In this document: one piece after another, positions 1-9,031 of the stretch
Numbering within the stretch: the stretch's first letter is position 1
How the letters are laid out: every line of letters starts with the position of its first letter
NCBI RefSeq assembly: GCF_009690625.1
Contig: NZ_CP033878.1
Location: 682,001 to 746,000, forward strand
Reading direction: 5' to 3'
Source: Halorhabdus sp. CBA1104
GTDB taxonomy: Archaea > Halobacteriota > Halobacteria > Halobacteriales > Haloarculaceae
DNA: 64,000 nucleotides
The notes under the pieces: model-generated
The model's database searches: none
What the model was told of the DNA's origin: nothing
Seen by the model: the letters and a program-made list of their open reading frames with translations, nothing else
Made by a program: the position numbers and the translations under genes

Positions 1-28
1 GCAAGGCTGACGACGGTCAACACAGCCC

Positions 29-712
29 GTGACGGTCGAATCAGACGGGCCGACGGTTGCTGGCAAGTGTGTGCCCGAACCGGCAGCACTCTCGGCCGCG
101 AGCGAGCGGGGGTTCGACGCCGTCGAACTGTATCTCGAACGCCCCCATCTCGACGCATTCGAGGAGACGCTGGCGGCCGTACGGGACTCGCCGGTGACTG
201 CTGTCTCGGTCCATACACCCCACGTGGGACTCGACGAAACGGACTATTACCGACTGGCTGATCGTCTCGCGGTCGAACTGGCTGCCTATCTCGTGTTGCA
301 CTCTAAGCGCGTCTTGCAGGTGTTTGTGCCGACAGTCGAGGAAATTGGCTTTTCGGCCCCACACGGCCACGAGAACAACACCGGCGCGAGCGCCCTGCAC
401 CTTGAGGAGATGATCCTTTCCCCCGGCAACGAACTGGTGCTGGATACGGCCCATCTCTACATGGCCGAACGTGAGTACCAGCGCGCGCTCGATCGGCTCC
501 TCTCGACCTATCCCGACCAGATCGGCGTCGTTCACTTGACCGACGGCACGCGCCGGAACGATGGACTCTCCTTTGGCGACGGTACGATTGATCTGGGCGA
601 GACGATCCGGACGATTCAGGCGTCGGTGTTCGACGGCCCCATCGTTCTCGAAGTGATGCCCGACGAGCAGGCTGCCGCCAATCAGGTGTTTCAGGGCCAC
701 TGGTCGGACTAG
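29..712 (+). CDS. Sugar phosphate isomerase/epimerase-like TIM-barrel protein
   Basis: The 227-residue product resembles the xylose-isomerase-like TIM-barrel family (AP endonuclease 2 / sugar phosphate isomerase-epimerase). Visible family-like pieces are an N-terminal segment FDAVELYLE, a central HGHENN stretch, LVLDTAHL (the usual metal-binding D-x-x-H strand), VVHLTDG and a late IVLEVMP strand whose Glu would be a metal ligand. The GTG at 29 is the first start after an in-frame stop at 8-10, so the gene looks complete although slightly shorter than typical members. The substrate cannot be told. It lies upstream of the LarA-like gene on the same strand. Confidence 0.7.
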   Translation: MTVESDGPTVAGKCVPEPAALSAASERGFDAVELYLERPHLDAFEETLAAVRDSPVTAVSVHTPHVGLDETDYYRLADRLAVELAAYLVLHSKRVLQVFVPTVEEIGFSAPHGHENNTGASALHLEEMILSPGNELVLDTAHLYMAEREYQRALDRLLSTYPDQIGVVHLTDGTRRNDGLSFGDGTIDLGETIRTIQASVFDGPIVLEVMPDEQAAANQVFQGHWSD

Positions 713-788
713 CGGGCAGACACTACGAGGGACGGCCCCATCGGTGGGCAATTCCTATGAAGCTCGCCGACTATCTTCGACCGAACAG

Positions 789-2012
789 ATGCCATTCGAA
801 GTCCCCCACGGAGACGACTACCTTGCGGTTGATCTCCCCGACTGTGACGTAACGATCGCTGAACTACCCGGCGGTGAACCCGTCGACGTCCGCGAGGCGG
901 CCGAAGCCGCCGTGGCCGATCCACACGGGCCACCGCTCGCCGAACGCGCCGACCCGGACGACGAGGTGGCGATCGTCGTCACGGACGTGACCCGCGACGC
1001 GCCGGACGGCGTCATGGTGGACGTCCTCTTCGAGGAACTGCACGCGGCGGGTGTCGATCGCGACCAGGTGCGAATCGTCCTCGGCCTGGGGCTCCATCGC
1101 CCGATGGACCACGCGGAGATCGAAGCCGAACTCGGTGAGTACGCCGCACTCGCGGAGAACCACGATCCCGACGATACTGTCACCGTCGGGGAAGTCAACG
1201 ACGTCCCGATCGAGATCTACCGCCCCGTCGCCGAGGCCGATCTGGTACTCACGACGGGCCAGAGCGAACCCCACCAGTACGCGGGCTTTTCCGGCGGGGC
1301 CAAAACCGTTGTCATCGGCGCTGGCGGCGAATCGTTCATCAAGTACACGCACGGCCCGGAGATGCTCAGCCAGGACGACGTTAAACTGGGCAAGATCGAC
1401 GGCAACCCCTTCCGGGAAGCCGTCGAGGAGGCCGGCCAGATGCTCGGCCTCGATTTCTGTCTGAACGTCACGCCCGGGCCGGATGGCTTCCTGGACGCGG
1501 CAGCAGGTGACTCGGGTGCGGTCGTCCGCAACCTGGCCGAGACCGCCCGCGAAGCATTGGCCTTCGAGGTCGACGAGCAATACGATGTCGTCGTCTCCGG
1601 CGTCGGCGCGCCCAAGGACGCCCAACTGTACCAGACGACGCGGGGGATCACTTACGTCGTCCTCTCGGACGGTGCGCCAGTCAAGGAGGGCGGTCGCGTC
1701 GTCGTGCCCGCCGTACTCGACGAGGGCTATGGCGCGGGCCGCGGCGAGGAACGCTTCTACGAGTGGCTCTCGGGGGCCGAGGATGCCGAATCGTGCTACC
1801 AGGCCATGCTAGAGGGGTACGAACCCGGCGCTCAGCGTGGGTTCGTCACAGTCCGGTCGCTCCGCCATGGTGACGCCTACATCACGAACAGTGAGGACCC
1901 CGAACTCGTCGAGGACTGTCTCATGAACGCGGCAGCGACGGTCGAAGACGCGATCGAACCCGGGAGCGACGTGCTCGTCGTGCCCAAAGCGCCCAAAACG
2001 TTGCTCGTCTGA
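789..2012 (+). CDS. larA: LarA-family nickel-pincer lactate racemase homologue
   Basis: The product (407 residues) matches the LarA family, whose founder interconverts D- and L-lactate with a nickel-pincer nucleotide cofactor. It carries DVTRDAP (residues 66-72), GLHRPM with His103, EPHQYAGFSGGAK with His162 and Lys172, and KYTHGPEM with His188. These correspond in order and spacing to the His108, His174, Lys184 and His200 set of Lactiplantibacillus LarA. The ATG at 789 is preferred over an upstream GTG at 744 because conserved sequence begins there. A lactate permease lies 3.7 kb downstream, which fits lactate metabolism, but LarA homologues also act on other 2-hydroxyacids. No larB, larC or larE cofactor gene is present in the window. 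Confidence 0.82.
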   Translation: MPFEVPHGDDYLAVDLPDCDVTIAELPGGEPVDVREAAEAAVADPHGPPLAERADPDDEVAIVVTDVTRDAPDGVMVDVLFEELHAAGVDRDQVRIVLGLGLHRPMDHAEIEAELGEYAALAENHDPDDTVTVGEVNDVPIEIYRPVAEADLVLTTGQSEPHQYAGFSGGAKTVVIGAGGESFIKYTHGPEMLSQDDVKLGKIDGNPFREAVEEAGQMLGLDFCLNVTPGPDGFLDAAAGDSGAVVRNLAETAREALAFEVDEQYDVVVSGVGAPKDAQLYQTTRGITYVVLSDGAPVKEGGRVVVPAVLDEGYGAGRGEERFYEWLSGAEDAESCYQAMLEGYEPGAQRGFVTVRSLRHGDAYITNSEDPELVEDCLMNAAATVEDAIEPGSDVLVVPKAPKTLLV

Positions 2013-2098
2013 CGGCCCCGGCAAGTCACAGGACTCTCGGGACGGGTGGACGAACTGTTTCCGTTGTCGTCGCCAAGTGCGGAGAGAAGACGCGGTAG

Positions 2099-2368
2099 TT
2101 AGTCCGAGACGGCCTGATCTTGTTGTTCAGTGCCGTCCTCAGTCGTCAGTTCGTAGAGGTTCTGCCGGGCGTCTGCGAAGTAGACGTCCTCGGAGACGAC
2201 GTCGACTTCTTCGAGTCGTTCGAGGGCGTACCGGACTGTGCGGGCCGAGAGCATCGATTCCTCGACGATCCCCTTCTGGGTTAGTGGCCCCTTGTACTCG
2301 AGGACCTTGTAGACGAGTTTTGCGCTCGGCGGGAGGTCTTCGATCCCCTCTCCGTCGGATTCAGCCAT
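2099..2368 (-). CDS. Small winged-helix (MarR/TrmB-like) DNA-binding protein
   Basis: An 89-residue protein built almost entirely of one winged helix-turn-helix: a helix LPPSAKLVYKVLEYKG, then LTQKGIVEESMLSARTVRYALERLEEVDVV, the recognition helix, followed by a short wing. The C-terminal tail is acidic. It is a short haloarchaeal regulator with no sensor domain, so the ligand or partner is unknown. It points away from the EMC6-like/ABCE1 pair and shares their upstream region, so it may regulate them; this is inference from position only. A TATA-like box lies 24-31 bases upstream of the start, which suggests a nearly leaderless transcript. Confidence 0.75.
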   Translation of the reverse strand: MAESDGEGIEDLPPSAKLVYKVLEYKGPLTQKGIVEESMLSARTVRYALERLEEVDVVSEDVYFADARQNLYELTTEDGTEQQDQAVSD

Positions 2369-2391
2369 TGAAGTCCATTCGGGACGCCGGC

Positions 2392-2399
2392 CGTATAAA
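2392..2399 (-). promoter_or_regulatory. TATA box of the small winged-helix gene
   Basis: On the minus strand an AT-rich TTTATACG lies 24-31 bases before the start codon at 2368. This is the usual distance for a leaderless haloarchaeal transcript. Confidence 0.5.
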
Positions 2400-2482
2400 G
2401 ATTGAGGAGTCAGATCGCTGGCTTACCGGGCAGTACTGTCGGGACTGGAGCCATGTAGCAGGCCTGGATCGCCGAACGAACG

Positions 2483-2491
2483 CCTTTTTAG
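2483..2491 (+). promoter_or_regulatory. TATA box of the EMC6-like/ABCE1 pair
   Basis: CCTTTTTAG lies 23-31 bases upstream of the ATG at 2514, in otherwise GC-rich DNA. The position fits a TATA box for a leaderless transcript carrying the EMC6-like gene and probably ABCE1. Confidence 0.5.
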
Positions 2492-2513
2492 CCCGGGTGG
2501 CCGACTTTGGGGT

Positions 2514-2813
2514 ATGGCTACCGAACAGACGCGACAACTGACCGGTCACGTAAAGAGCGTGACTGTGACGGCCCTGACTGCCGTGATGGGGGTCCTGGCC
2601 GGGCTGGCCTCGGACGTGATGGGACTTGCTGCAACGGAGAATACGGCGCTTGGACTGCTCGCTGGCGCGATCATCGTCCAATTACCGGTCTTGCAGGTCG
2701 CCGGGGTCGACATCGGTGAGTTCTCGACGAAGGATTATCTCTACATCGCCTTCATGACGTTCTCGATGTGGTTCGTCACGTGGTCGATCCTGCTGACGTC
2801 TGCCCCCGCCTAA
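2514..2813 (+). CDS. EMC6-like small membrane protein
   Basis: A 99-residue membrane protein with about three hydrophobic segments (roughly residues 16-36, 43-62 and 73-95). It resembles the archaeal EMC6-like family, relatives of EMC6/Rab5ip of the eukaryotic ER membrane complex, which helps insert membrane proteins. It is followed 20 bases later by the ribosome recycling ATPase gene and is probably cotranscribed with it, which would fit a role near translation or membrane insertion. The function in archaea is not established. The start at 2514 has a well-placed TATA element. Confidence 0.65.
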   Translation: MATEQTRQLTGHVKSVTVTALTAVMGVLAGLASDVMGLAATENTALGLLAGAIIVQLPVLQVAGVDIGEFSTKDYLYIAFMTFSMWFVTWSILLTSAPA

Positions 2814-2818
2814 TTCCT

Positions 2819-2823
2819 GGAGG
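2819..2823 (+). promoter_or_regulatory. Shine-Dalgarno site for ABCE1
   Basis: GGAGG lies nine bases before the ATG at 2833. Many genes here look leaderless, so a clear ribosome binding site indicates that this gene is translated from a transcript shared with the upstream EMC6-like gene. Confidence 0.55.
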
Positions 2824-2832
2824 ATTTGATAC

Positions 2833-4665
2833 ATGGCTGAAGATTCTATCGCCGTCGTCGACCTTGATCGCTGTCAGCCCGACCGCTGTAACTACGAGTG
2901 TGCCAACTTCTGTCCGCCAAACCGGACGGGCAAAGAGTGCATCGTCACGCGAGAGGAACGGTTCGAAGAAGGCGACCCCTACAGTGGCGGGGCCGATCAG
3001 GTCTGGATCAGTGAGGAGATCTGTCTCGGCGAATCCTGTGGTATTTGCGTCGAGAAGTGCCCGTTCGACGCTATCGAGATCATCAACCTGCCACAGGAAC
3101 TCGATGACAACCCCGTCCACCGCTACGGAGAGAATGCCTTTGCGCTGTACGGACTCCCGGCCCCCGAACCAGGGCGCGTAACGGGGATTTTGGGACCGAA
3201 CGGAATCGGGAAGACGACCGCGGTGCGCATGCTTGCCGACGAACTGACACCGAATCTGGGCCAGTTCGAGGAGTCCCCGGAGTGGGACGCAGTGCTCGAT
3301 GCCTACCGCGGAACGGCCCTGCAGGATTACCTCGAATCCCTGCTGGACGGTGACGTCACGGTCGCCCGGAAACCACAGTACGTCGACCAGATCCCCGAGC
3401 AGTTCGACGGAACGACCCGGCAGTTGCTCGAACGCACCGACGAGCGCGGTGTCTTGGACGACCTGATCGAGCGCGTGGGCATCGGCCCCGTCGTCGATCA
3501 AGACATCGATACGCTCTCGGGTGGGGAACTTCAGCGGGTCGCCCTCGTGGCGGCTGTCGCCCGCGATGCTGACTTCTACTTCCTAGACGAAGTGTCACCG
3601 TACCTTGATATCGGTCAGCGGATGACTGCCGCCCGGCTGATTCAGGAACTCGCCGAAGAGGAAAACCGCTCGGTGCTGGTCGTCGAACACGACCTCGCTA
3701 TTCTGGACCTGCTCGCCGACGCTATCCACGTCGGCTACGGCCGGCCAGGTGCCTTCGGTGTCATTACCGACCCCAAATCCGTCAAAAGTGGGATCAACGA
3801 GTACCTCGCGGGCTATCTGGAAAACGAGAACATGCGCATCCGCGAGGAGGCCATCGAGTTCGAGGAGCACGCCCCTCGATCGGTCAGTACCGGTGATACG
3901 GTCATCGAGTACCCGGCCTTAGAGAAGAGCTACGGCGAAGGCGAGTTCTCGCTTGCCGTCGAGTCGGGACAGATTCGGGAGAGCGAGGTGCTCGGCGTCG
4001 TCGGCCCGAACGGGATCGGGAAGTCCACCTTCGCGAAGCTGCTGGCCGGCCGCCTCGAATCGGACGCCGGCGAGATCGACGCCGAACTCGACATCTCGTA
4101 TAAACCCCAATACGTCGAGGTCGACCAGCCGATGCGCGTCGACGCCTTTCTCTCCTCGATCGCCGAGGACTTTGGGACCTCTTACTGGAACACCGAGATC
4201 GCCCAGCCACTCCAGCTCGAGGAGATCATGGAGCAGCAACTCACCGATCTCTCTGGCGGGGAGCGCCAGCGCGTGGCGATCGCGGCCTGCCTCTCGCGGG
4301 ACGCCGATCTCTACCTGCTGGATGAACCAAGCGCTCACCTCGACGTCGAACAGCGCGTCCTGGCGACCACCGCGATCCGCCGCTATGCCGAGAACCACGA
4401 CGCGACGGCCATGGTCATCGATCACGACATCTACATGATCGACCTGCTGGCCGATCGCCTGCTGGTCTTCGACGGCGAACCGGCGGTTTCGGGCCACGCC
4501 AGCACGCCCCAGTCGATGCGGGACGGGATGAACGACTTCCTGAGCAACCTCGACATCACGTTCCGCCGGGACGAGCGCACGTCCCGACCACGGATCAACA
4601 AACCGGAGAGTCAGCTCGATCGCGAGCAAAAGCAGGCCGGCGAGTACTATTACGCCCCCGAGTAA
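2833..4665 (+). CDS. abcE1: Ribosome recycling ATPase ABCE1 (RNase L inhibitor homologue)
   Basis: A 610-residue full-length ABCE1/Rli1 that splits ribosomes after termination together with aPelota or aRF1. The N-terminal iron-sulfur domain shows two cysteine groups (Cys14, 19, 23, 27, 36 and Cys64, 69, 72, 76), as expected for two 4Fe-4S clusters. Two ABC ATPase modules follow: Walker A GPNGIGKTT near 121-129 with signature LSGGELQRV, and GPNGIGKST near 391-399 with signature LSGGERQRV and the Walker B LLDEPSAHLD. Each module ends in a conserved H-loop (VEHD, IDHD). No defect is seen. The preceding GGAGG and short gap place it in an operon with the EMC6-like gene. Confidence 0.96.
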   Translation: MAEDSIAVVDLDRCQPDRCNYECANFCPPNRTGKECIVTREERFEEGDPYSGGADQVWISEEICLGESCGICVEKCPFDAIEIINLPQELDDNPVHRYGENAFALYGLPAPEPGRVTGILGPNGIGKTTAVRMLADELTPNLGQFEESPEWDAVLDAYRGTALQDYLESLLDGDVTVARKPQYVDQIPEQFDGTTRQLLERTDERGVLDDLIERVGIGPVVDQDIDTLSGGELQRVALVAAVARDADFYFLDEVSPYLDIGQRMTAARLIQELAEEENRSVLVVEHDLAILDLLADAIHVGYGRPGAFGVITDPKSVKSGINEYLAGYLENENMRIREEAIEFEEHAPRSVSTGDTVIEYPALEKSYGEGEFSLAVESGQIRESEVLGVVGPNGIGKSTFAKLLAGRLESDAGEIDAELDISYKPQYVEVDQPMRVDAFLSSIAEDFGTSYWNTEIAQPLQLEEIMEQQLTDLSGGERQRVAIAACLSRDADLYLLDEPSAHLDVEQRVLATTAIRRYAENHDATAMVIDHDIYMIDLLADRLLVFDGEPAVSGHASTPQSMRDGMNDFLSNLDITFRRDERTSRPRINKPESQLDREQKQAGEYYYAPE

Positions 4666-4710
4666 CCGGGAACGAAACCCGCAAGTCCGTCCTCACCGAA
4701 CGAGTGGCTG

Positions 4711-5481
4711 ATGCACGACTATCACGTGCACACTACCTACTCCGACGGGTCGTTGTTGCCCCGTATGGTCGCCGCCGCCGAGCAGGCAGGCCTGGACGGG
4801 CTCGGGCTCGCCGATCACTGTAACGTCTTCGACACCGAAGGGGCGCGCGCCTACCGGGACGCCTTCGGGTTCAACCTGGATCTCACCCACGAGCGCCGTC
4901 GCCGGGCGATCGAGCGGTATCGCGACCGGACCGACCTCCGGCTGTACGACGGCGTCGAGATGGACTATCATCCCGACCACGAGGATGCTATCGACGAGTT
5001 CCTCGCCGACGCGGCGTTCGACTATGCGATCGGGAGCGTCCACCAACTCGACGGGGCAAACGTCCACGACCGAGAGCACTTCGCCGCGCTCTCGCCCACC
5101 CAACGGGAGCGCGCGGTCGAAACGTACGTCGATCGAGTGGTTGGGCTGCTCGACTCGGACCTGTTCGATATCGCGGCCCACATCGATCTCGTCGAGCGCA
5201 ATCCGGCACTTCGGGGTCTGTTGTCCGAGAACCACTACCGTCGGATCGCCGACGCGCTGGCCGCCTCACAGACTGTCCCCGAGATCAATGCCGGTCGCGT
5301 CACCCGGGAGTATGGTGACTTCCATCCAAGTGAGGAGTTTTTCGAGACACTGGTCGATGCCGGCGTCGGGTTCACGATCGGCTCGGACGCACACGAACCC
5401 CAAGAACTGCTCGAGTGTACCGACCGACTCGAATCGACCGTCGAGCACAGAGACGTTCCGATCGTCGAACTGGGCCTCTGA
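4711..5481 (+). CDS. PHP-domain metal-dependent phosphoesterase (histidinol-phosphatase-like)
   Basis: A 256-residue PHP-superfamily protein. It begins with the diagnostic DYHVHTTYSDGS motif (HxH), followed by ADHCNVF, a conserved Glu in GVEMDYHP, GSVHQLDG, AAHIDLV, a C-terminal EINAGR and TIGSDAHEP. Together these supply the trinuclear metal site of the histidinol-phosphatase (HisK) type. The true substrate is unclear: haloarchaeal PHP proteins of this kind are often called histidinol-phosphatase, but no his genes lie nearby. It follows ABCE1 by 45 bases on the same strand. After its stop lies a 196-base intergenic stretch with no gene. Confidence 0.8.
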   Translation: MHDYHVHTTYSDGSLLPRMVAAAEQAGLDGLGLADHCNVFDTEGARAYRDAFGFNLDLTHERRRRAIERYRDRTDLRLYDGVEMDYHPDHEDAIDEFLADAAFDYAIGSVHQLDGANVHDREHFAALSPTQRERAVETYVDRVVGLLDSDLFDIAAHIDLVERNPALRGLLSENHYRRIADALAASQTVPEINAGRVTREYGDFHPSEEFFETLVDAGVGFTIGSDAHEPQELLECTDRLESTVEHRDVPIVELGL

Positions 5482-5677
5482 GGAGCGATGAACCAGGGGT
5501 GGCTCCCAGCTTGATTGTCGACCGGCGCGTTCAGTAACGCTGAGACAGCGACGCGACCGAGCGCAGGTAGCACGTTGCAACTATCTTTCACATGGCCAGC
5601 ATCAATGTCGATCGATCGAGGCAAATAGCGAACTGAATCGAGTGACTATTACCGCGGGACCTGTCACAGACGTGTAG

Positions 5678-7372
5678 ATGACGAGTACTGGGCTCTTAGC
5701 ACTGGCGGCGAGTCTCCCAATCGTCGTTTCGTTCGTGTTGTTGGCCGGGCTGCGTTGGTCGGCCGCACGATCGATGACTGTCGGCTGGGTGATCGCCGCG
5801 GCACTCGGACTTGGCGTGTGGGGTATGGAAGGCACATGGTTCGCGGCAGCGGCGCTCAAAGGCGTCCTTGGCGCGGTTGATATCATCCTGATCGTCTTCG
5901 GGGCCATCTTGTTGATGAACTACCTCGAAGTCGGCGGCTCGATCAGTACGATCCGGTGGTTCTTCCGGCGCATCGAGAGCGACCGGCGCGTCCAGTTGCT
6001 GTTGATCGGGCTGGGCTTTGAGACCATCATCGAGGGCGTCGCCGGCTTCGGGACGCCCGGGGCGCTGGCCGCGCCGCTGTTTATCGGCCTGGGCTTTCCG
6101 CCGCTTGCGGCGGCGGTGTTCGGACTGTTCTTCAACGCTCCCAACCCGCAGTTCGGGGCCGCGGGGACGCCGATTATCGGCGGGGTCGACCAAGGGATGA
6201 GTGCCGAGCTGATCGACGGAAAGAGCATCGAGGCGTTCAAGATGATCGTCGGCCAGTGGACCGGCGTGATGACCGGGCTGACCTTCGTCTTCTGGGGCAT
6301 CCTCGGCGTCTTCCTCCTGATTTACTGGTTTGGCGACGAGGACGAACGCTCGCTGCGTGGGGCGGCCCGGTCGACGCTCCCAATTCTCCCGTTCGCGCTC
6401 GTGTTGGGCGTGATCACTGGCCTCGTCCAGTGGGCTGTTGCGTGGTTCGTCGGCTACTCGTTGCCGGACATCGCCGCCGGGTTCGTGGTGATCGGCGTCG
6501 GGATCGTCATGGCGAACGCGAACGTCCTCGTTCCCGAACGCAAGTGGACGTTCCCCGACCGCAGTGGGTGGTCGGATACCTGGCTTGGGGGCCTCGATCT
6601 GGCTTCGATCAGCGATGACGAGCCGACCAAGGAGATGCCCGTCTGGCTCGCCTGGACACCGTACCTGCTGGTTGCCGGCTTCCTGCTGGTGACTCGCTGG
6701 CCCGGCCTGGGCATCGAGAGTCAGCTCCAGCAGTTTACCATTGGCGTTACTGGCCTGTTGGGTACCGAACTCGGCTGGAACCTGCAGTATCTCTACTTGC
6801 CGGGAACGATGCCGTTCATCCCGATCGCACTCGGTACTGGCCTCCTGTACCGACTGGATCTCGAAGGGACTGTCGAGGCCTGGCGGGAATCGATCCGGCA
6901 GGTCGCACCGGCGGCGATGACATTGGTTGTCGTGGTCTCACTTACTCAGATCATGCGCCAATCCGCCCAGAATCCCGAGAACATCGCGGGAATGATGCAG
7001 GTTCTCTCGGAAGTGCTGGCGACCGCCGCTGGCGGTGCTCTGCCGATGGTCGTCCCGTGGATCGGTGCACTGGGGACGTTCGTCACTGGCTCGAACACGG
7101 TCTCTGACATCCTGTTCAATGCCTTGCAGTACAACGCTGCCGAGAACGTCGGCCTCTCGAAAGGGCTGATCGTGGCCATTCAGAACGTCGGCGGCGGGGT
7201 CGGGAACATGGTCTCCGTCCAGAACATCGCGGCGATCTGTGGCGTCGTCGGCATCGCTGGCCGGGAAGGGGACATCCTCCGGAAAGTGATCGTCCCGACG
7301 GTTATTTTCGCGCTCTTTGCCGGTTCGATCGGCACGCTGTTGGTGTACGTGGTCGCACCCGGTGTGTTCTGA
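5678..7372 (+). CDS. lctP: L-lactate permease family transporter
   Basis: A 564-residue polytopic membrane protein of the LctP family, which imports lactate or glycolate with protons. It shows many hydrophobic spans over its length and family-typical stretches FETIIEGVAGFGTPGALAAPL (about 112-132), FGAAGTPIIGG, and near the C-terminus MVVPWIGALGTFVTGSNTVSDILF and IVAIQNVGGGVGNMVSVQNIAA. The length is normal for the family. An AT-rich CTATTACC lies about 27-34 bases before the ATG, suggesting its own promoter. With the LarA homologue at 789 it suggests use of lactate of either chirality, although four other genes separate them. Confidence 0.9.
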   Translation: MTSTGLLALAASLPIVVSFVLLAGLRWSAARSMTVGWVIAAALGLGVWGMEGTWFAAAALKGVLGAVDIILIVFGAILLMNYLEVGGSISTIRWFFRRIESDRRVQLLLIGLGFETIIEGVAGFGTPGALAAPLFIGLGFPPLAAAVFGLFFNAPNPQFGAAGTPIIGGVDQGMSAELIDGKSIEAFKMIVGQWTGVMTGLTFVFWGILGVFLLIYWFGDEDERSLRGAARSTLPILPFALVLGVITGLVQWAVAWFVGYSLPDIAAGFVVIGVGIVMANANVLVPERKWTFPDRSGWSDTWLGGLDLASISDDEPTKEMPVWLAWTPYLLVAGFLLVTRWPGLGIESQLQQFTIGVTGLLGTELGWNLQYLYLPGTMPFIPIALGTGLLYRLDLEGTVEAWRESIRQVAPAAMTLVVVVSLTQIMRQSAQNPENIAGMMQVLSEVLATAAGGALPMVVPWIGALGTFVTGSNTVSDILFNALQYNAAENVGLSKGLIVAIQNVGGGVGNMVSVQNIAAICGVVGIAGREGDILRKVIVPTVIFALFAGSIGTLLVYVVAPGVF

Positions 7373-7404
7373 GAACTGCTCTGCTTCGAGGCGCGGCCGA
7401 CCGC

Positions 7405-7926
7405 TCAGAGGACGCGCCGCTGGCAGCTCCCACAGAGGGTCTGTTCTTTGAGATCAACCTGCCGGACGCGCGGTGAGAAACTCATGACACAGCGTTTGTT
7501 GTCACAGTGTTCGAGACCGAGTGTGTGGCCGATCTCGTGGACGACCTCTTTGCGGACGCGTTCGGCGAACACTTCCCCAGAGGACTTATTCGAGAGGCCG
7601 CCGTCCGAGGACGTCTGGAGTCGGTGTGTCGAGATGACGCTACCGCTGCCGTCCAGGTATGCAAGCCCGAACACGTAGTTGCGGTTTCGATAGAACAGGT
7701 CTCTGGCAGTAATTGCGACGTTCTTCTCGCCCACGCCCACCCGCTTTGCAAGGTCGATGAACTCTTCGGCACGGTACTGATCACGATCGGGATCGTGCGC
7801 GCCGGCGGGGACCGATTGGGCATCGTGGACGCTGACATCACAGTCGAAGACGGAACGCAACCCGGCGGATGCTTCCCGCTTGACGATCGCGGGCAGCTCA
7901 CCAACCGGCACGATGTCCACGTGCAT
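7405..7926 (-). CDS. amzA: Archaemetzincin metalloprotease
   Basis: A 173-residue archaemetzincin. The complete zinc signature is visible: His130-Glu131, His134 and His140 of HEIGHTLGLEH, then Cys141 and Cys146 and, before the C-terminus, Cys165 and Cys168 in CGSC, which bind a second zinc in this family. A Met in CVMSF supplies the metzincin Met-turn. The ATG at 7926 is preferred to a longer in-frame start at 8079, because conserved sequence begins there and a TATA box sits 25-34 bases upstream of it. There is no signal peptide, so it is probably cytoplasmic. The physiological substrate is unknown. Confidence 0.93.
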   Translation of the reverse strand: MHVDIVPVGELPAIVKREASAGLRSVFDCDVSVHDAQSVPAGAHDPDRDQYRAEEFIDLAKRVGVGEKNVAITARDLFYRNRNYVFGLAYLDGSGSVISTHRLQTSSDGGLSNKSSGEVFAERVRKEVVHEIGHTLGLEHCDNKRCVMSFSPRVRQVDLKEQTLCGSCQRRVL

Positions 7927-7950
7927 GGAGATGGATATGATCGGACGAGG

Positions 7951-7960
7951 CTTAAAAACC
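7951..7960 (-). promoter_or_regulatory. TATA box of archaemetzincin
   Basis: Minus-strand GGTTTTTAAG lies 25-34 bases before the ATG at 7926. It decides the short start and implies a leaderless mRNA. Confidence 0.6.
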
Positions 7961-8081
7961 TCGCCCTCGGAGACGCCCGCTGGTACAGGGATTGTGCCCA
8001 GTCGTGTCTGTCGACGTACACGACCGCGATAGGCGGCAGTCGGAACACCCATTGTCTGTGAGTGCGTCACACCGTGCACGA

Positions 8082-8957
8082 ATGGACACTGATGCGGTTG
8101 TCCTCGATGTCGACGGCGTCCTCCTCGATGTCGCGGACTCCTATCGTCGGGCCGTCGTCGAGACGGTCGCCCGAGTGCACGACGAGCGGATCGCTCGCTC
8201 AGCGCTCCAGCCGTTCAAAGACGCCGGCGGCTTCAACAACGACTGGATGCTGACCGATGCGCTCGCGTTATACGTACTGGCTCGGGCGGAAGGGCTCGAA
8301 CTGAGCGTCGAGACGTTCACCGATCACATTGCCGCCTCTGGGGGCGGGTTTAGCGGCGCACAATCCGTCATCGACGATCGCCTGCCTGCTGACGCCCGAG
8401 AACGTATCAATACGGCACTCGACCGGGCGTACAACCGTGAGATCTTCCAGCAACTGTATCTCGGGAGCGATCTGTACCGCGAGATCGAGGGCGCAAAACC
8501 GGTCCTCGACGAACCGGGGTACATTCACGACGAACCAGTCCTCATCGACCGTGAGACCATCGAGGCCTTGCAGACGCACTTCGACGTCGGTATTTTGACT
8601 GGCCGGCCAGCAGCGGAGGCCGACATCGCCCTCGACCGTGCTGGCCTCTCGGTTCCCGACGCCCACCGGTTCACGATGGACGACTGGGAGGCGGGCAAGC
8701 CCGACCCCGCCGCTTTGCAGACCCTCGCCGAGCGATTCGACGCCGAGACTGTCGCCTTCGCGGGCGATACCTTAGACGACGTTCGCACGGCTGTCAACGC
8801 TGCGGCGGCCGATCACGAGCGCACGTACCACGGGATCGGTGTCCTCACTGGCGGGCTGACTGGCGAAGAGGGGCGTGTGGCATTCGCGGACGCTGGGGCC
8901 GAGGCAGTCGTCGAGACGGTCAACGAGTTGCCCGCGTTGCTGGATCCCAGCGGGTGA
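8082..8957 (+). CDS. HAD-superfamily phosphatase (TIGR01548-like)
   Basis: A 291-residue haloacid dehalogenase-type hydrolase. Motif I is [11 protein letters not shown] at residues 6-16 with the nucleophile and acid/base Asp pair, motif II is ILTGRP, motif III is the Lys in EAGKPDP, and motif IV is FAGDTLDD. A long cap insertion ([11 protein letters not shown] onward) resembles the archaeal/cyanobacterial subfamily IA group named HAD-SF-IA-hyp1. The substrate is unknown. The start at 8082 is chosen because upstream in-frame sequence is unlike a HAD N-terminus. It precedes the F420-dependent reductase by 74 bases. Confidence 0.8.
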   Translation: MDTDAVVLDVDGVLLDVADSYRRAVVETVARVHDERIARSALQPFKDAGGFNNDWMLTDALALYVLARAEGLELSVETFTDHIAASGGGFSGAQSVIDDRLPADARERINTALDRAYNREIFQQLYLGSDLYREIEGAKPVLDEPGYIHDEPVLIDRETIEALQTHFDVGILTGRPAAEADIALDRAGLSVPDAHRFTMDDWEAGKPDPAALQTLAERFDAETVAFAGDTLDDVRTAVNAAAADHERTYHGIGVLTGGLTGEEGRVAFADAGAEAVVETVNELPALLDPSG

Positions 8958-9031
8958 GGCGTTTTCGGCGCGTGACGCGTCAGTTGCCAATACCGTAGCA
9001 GGCTTAACGCCACTCGACCCAATGATGAGAT

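Noticed and set aside
864-1625. Long minus-strand open frame opposite the LarA-like gene
   Set aside because: It is antisense to a well-supported gene in GC-rich DNA, where long empty frames are common, and it shows no domain.
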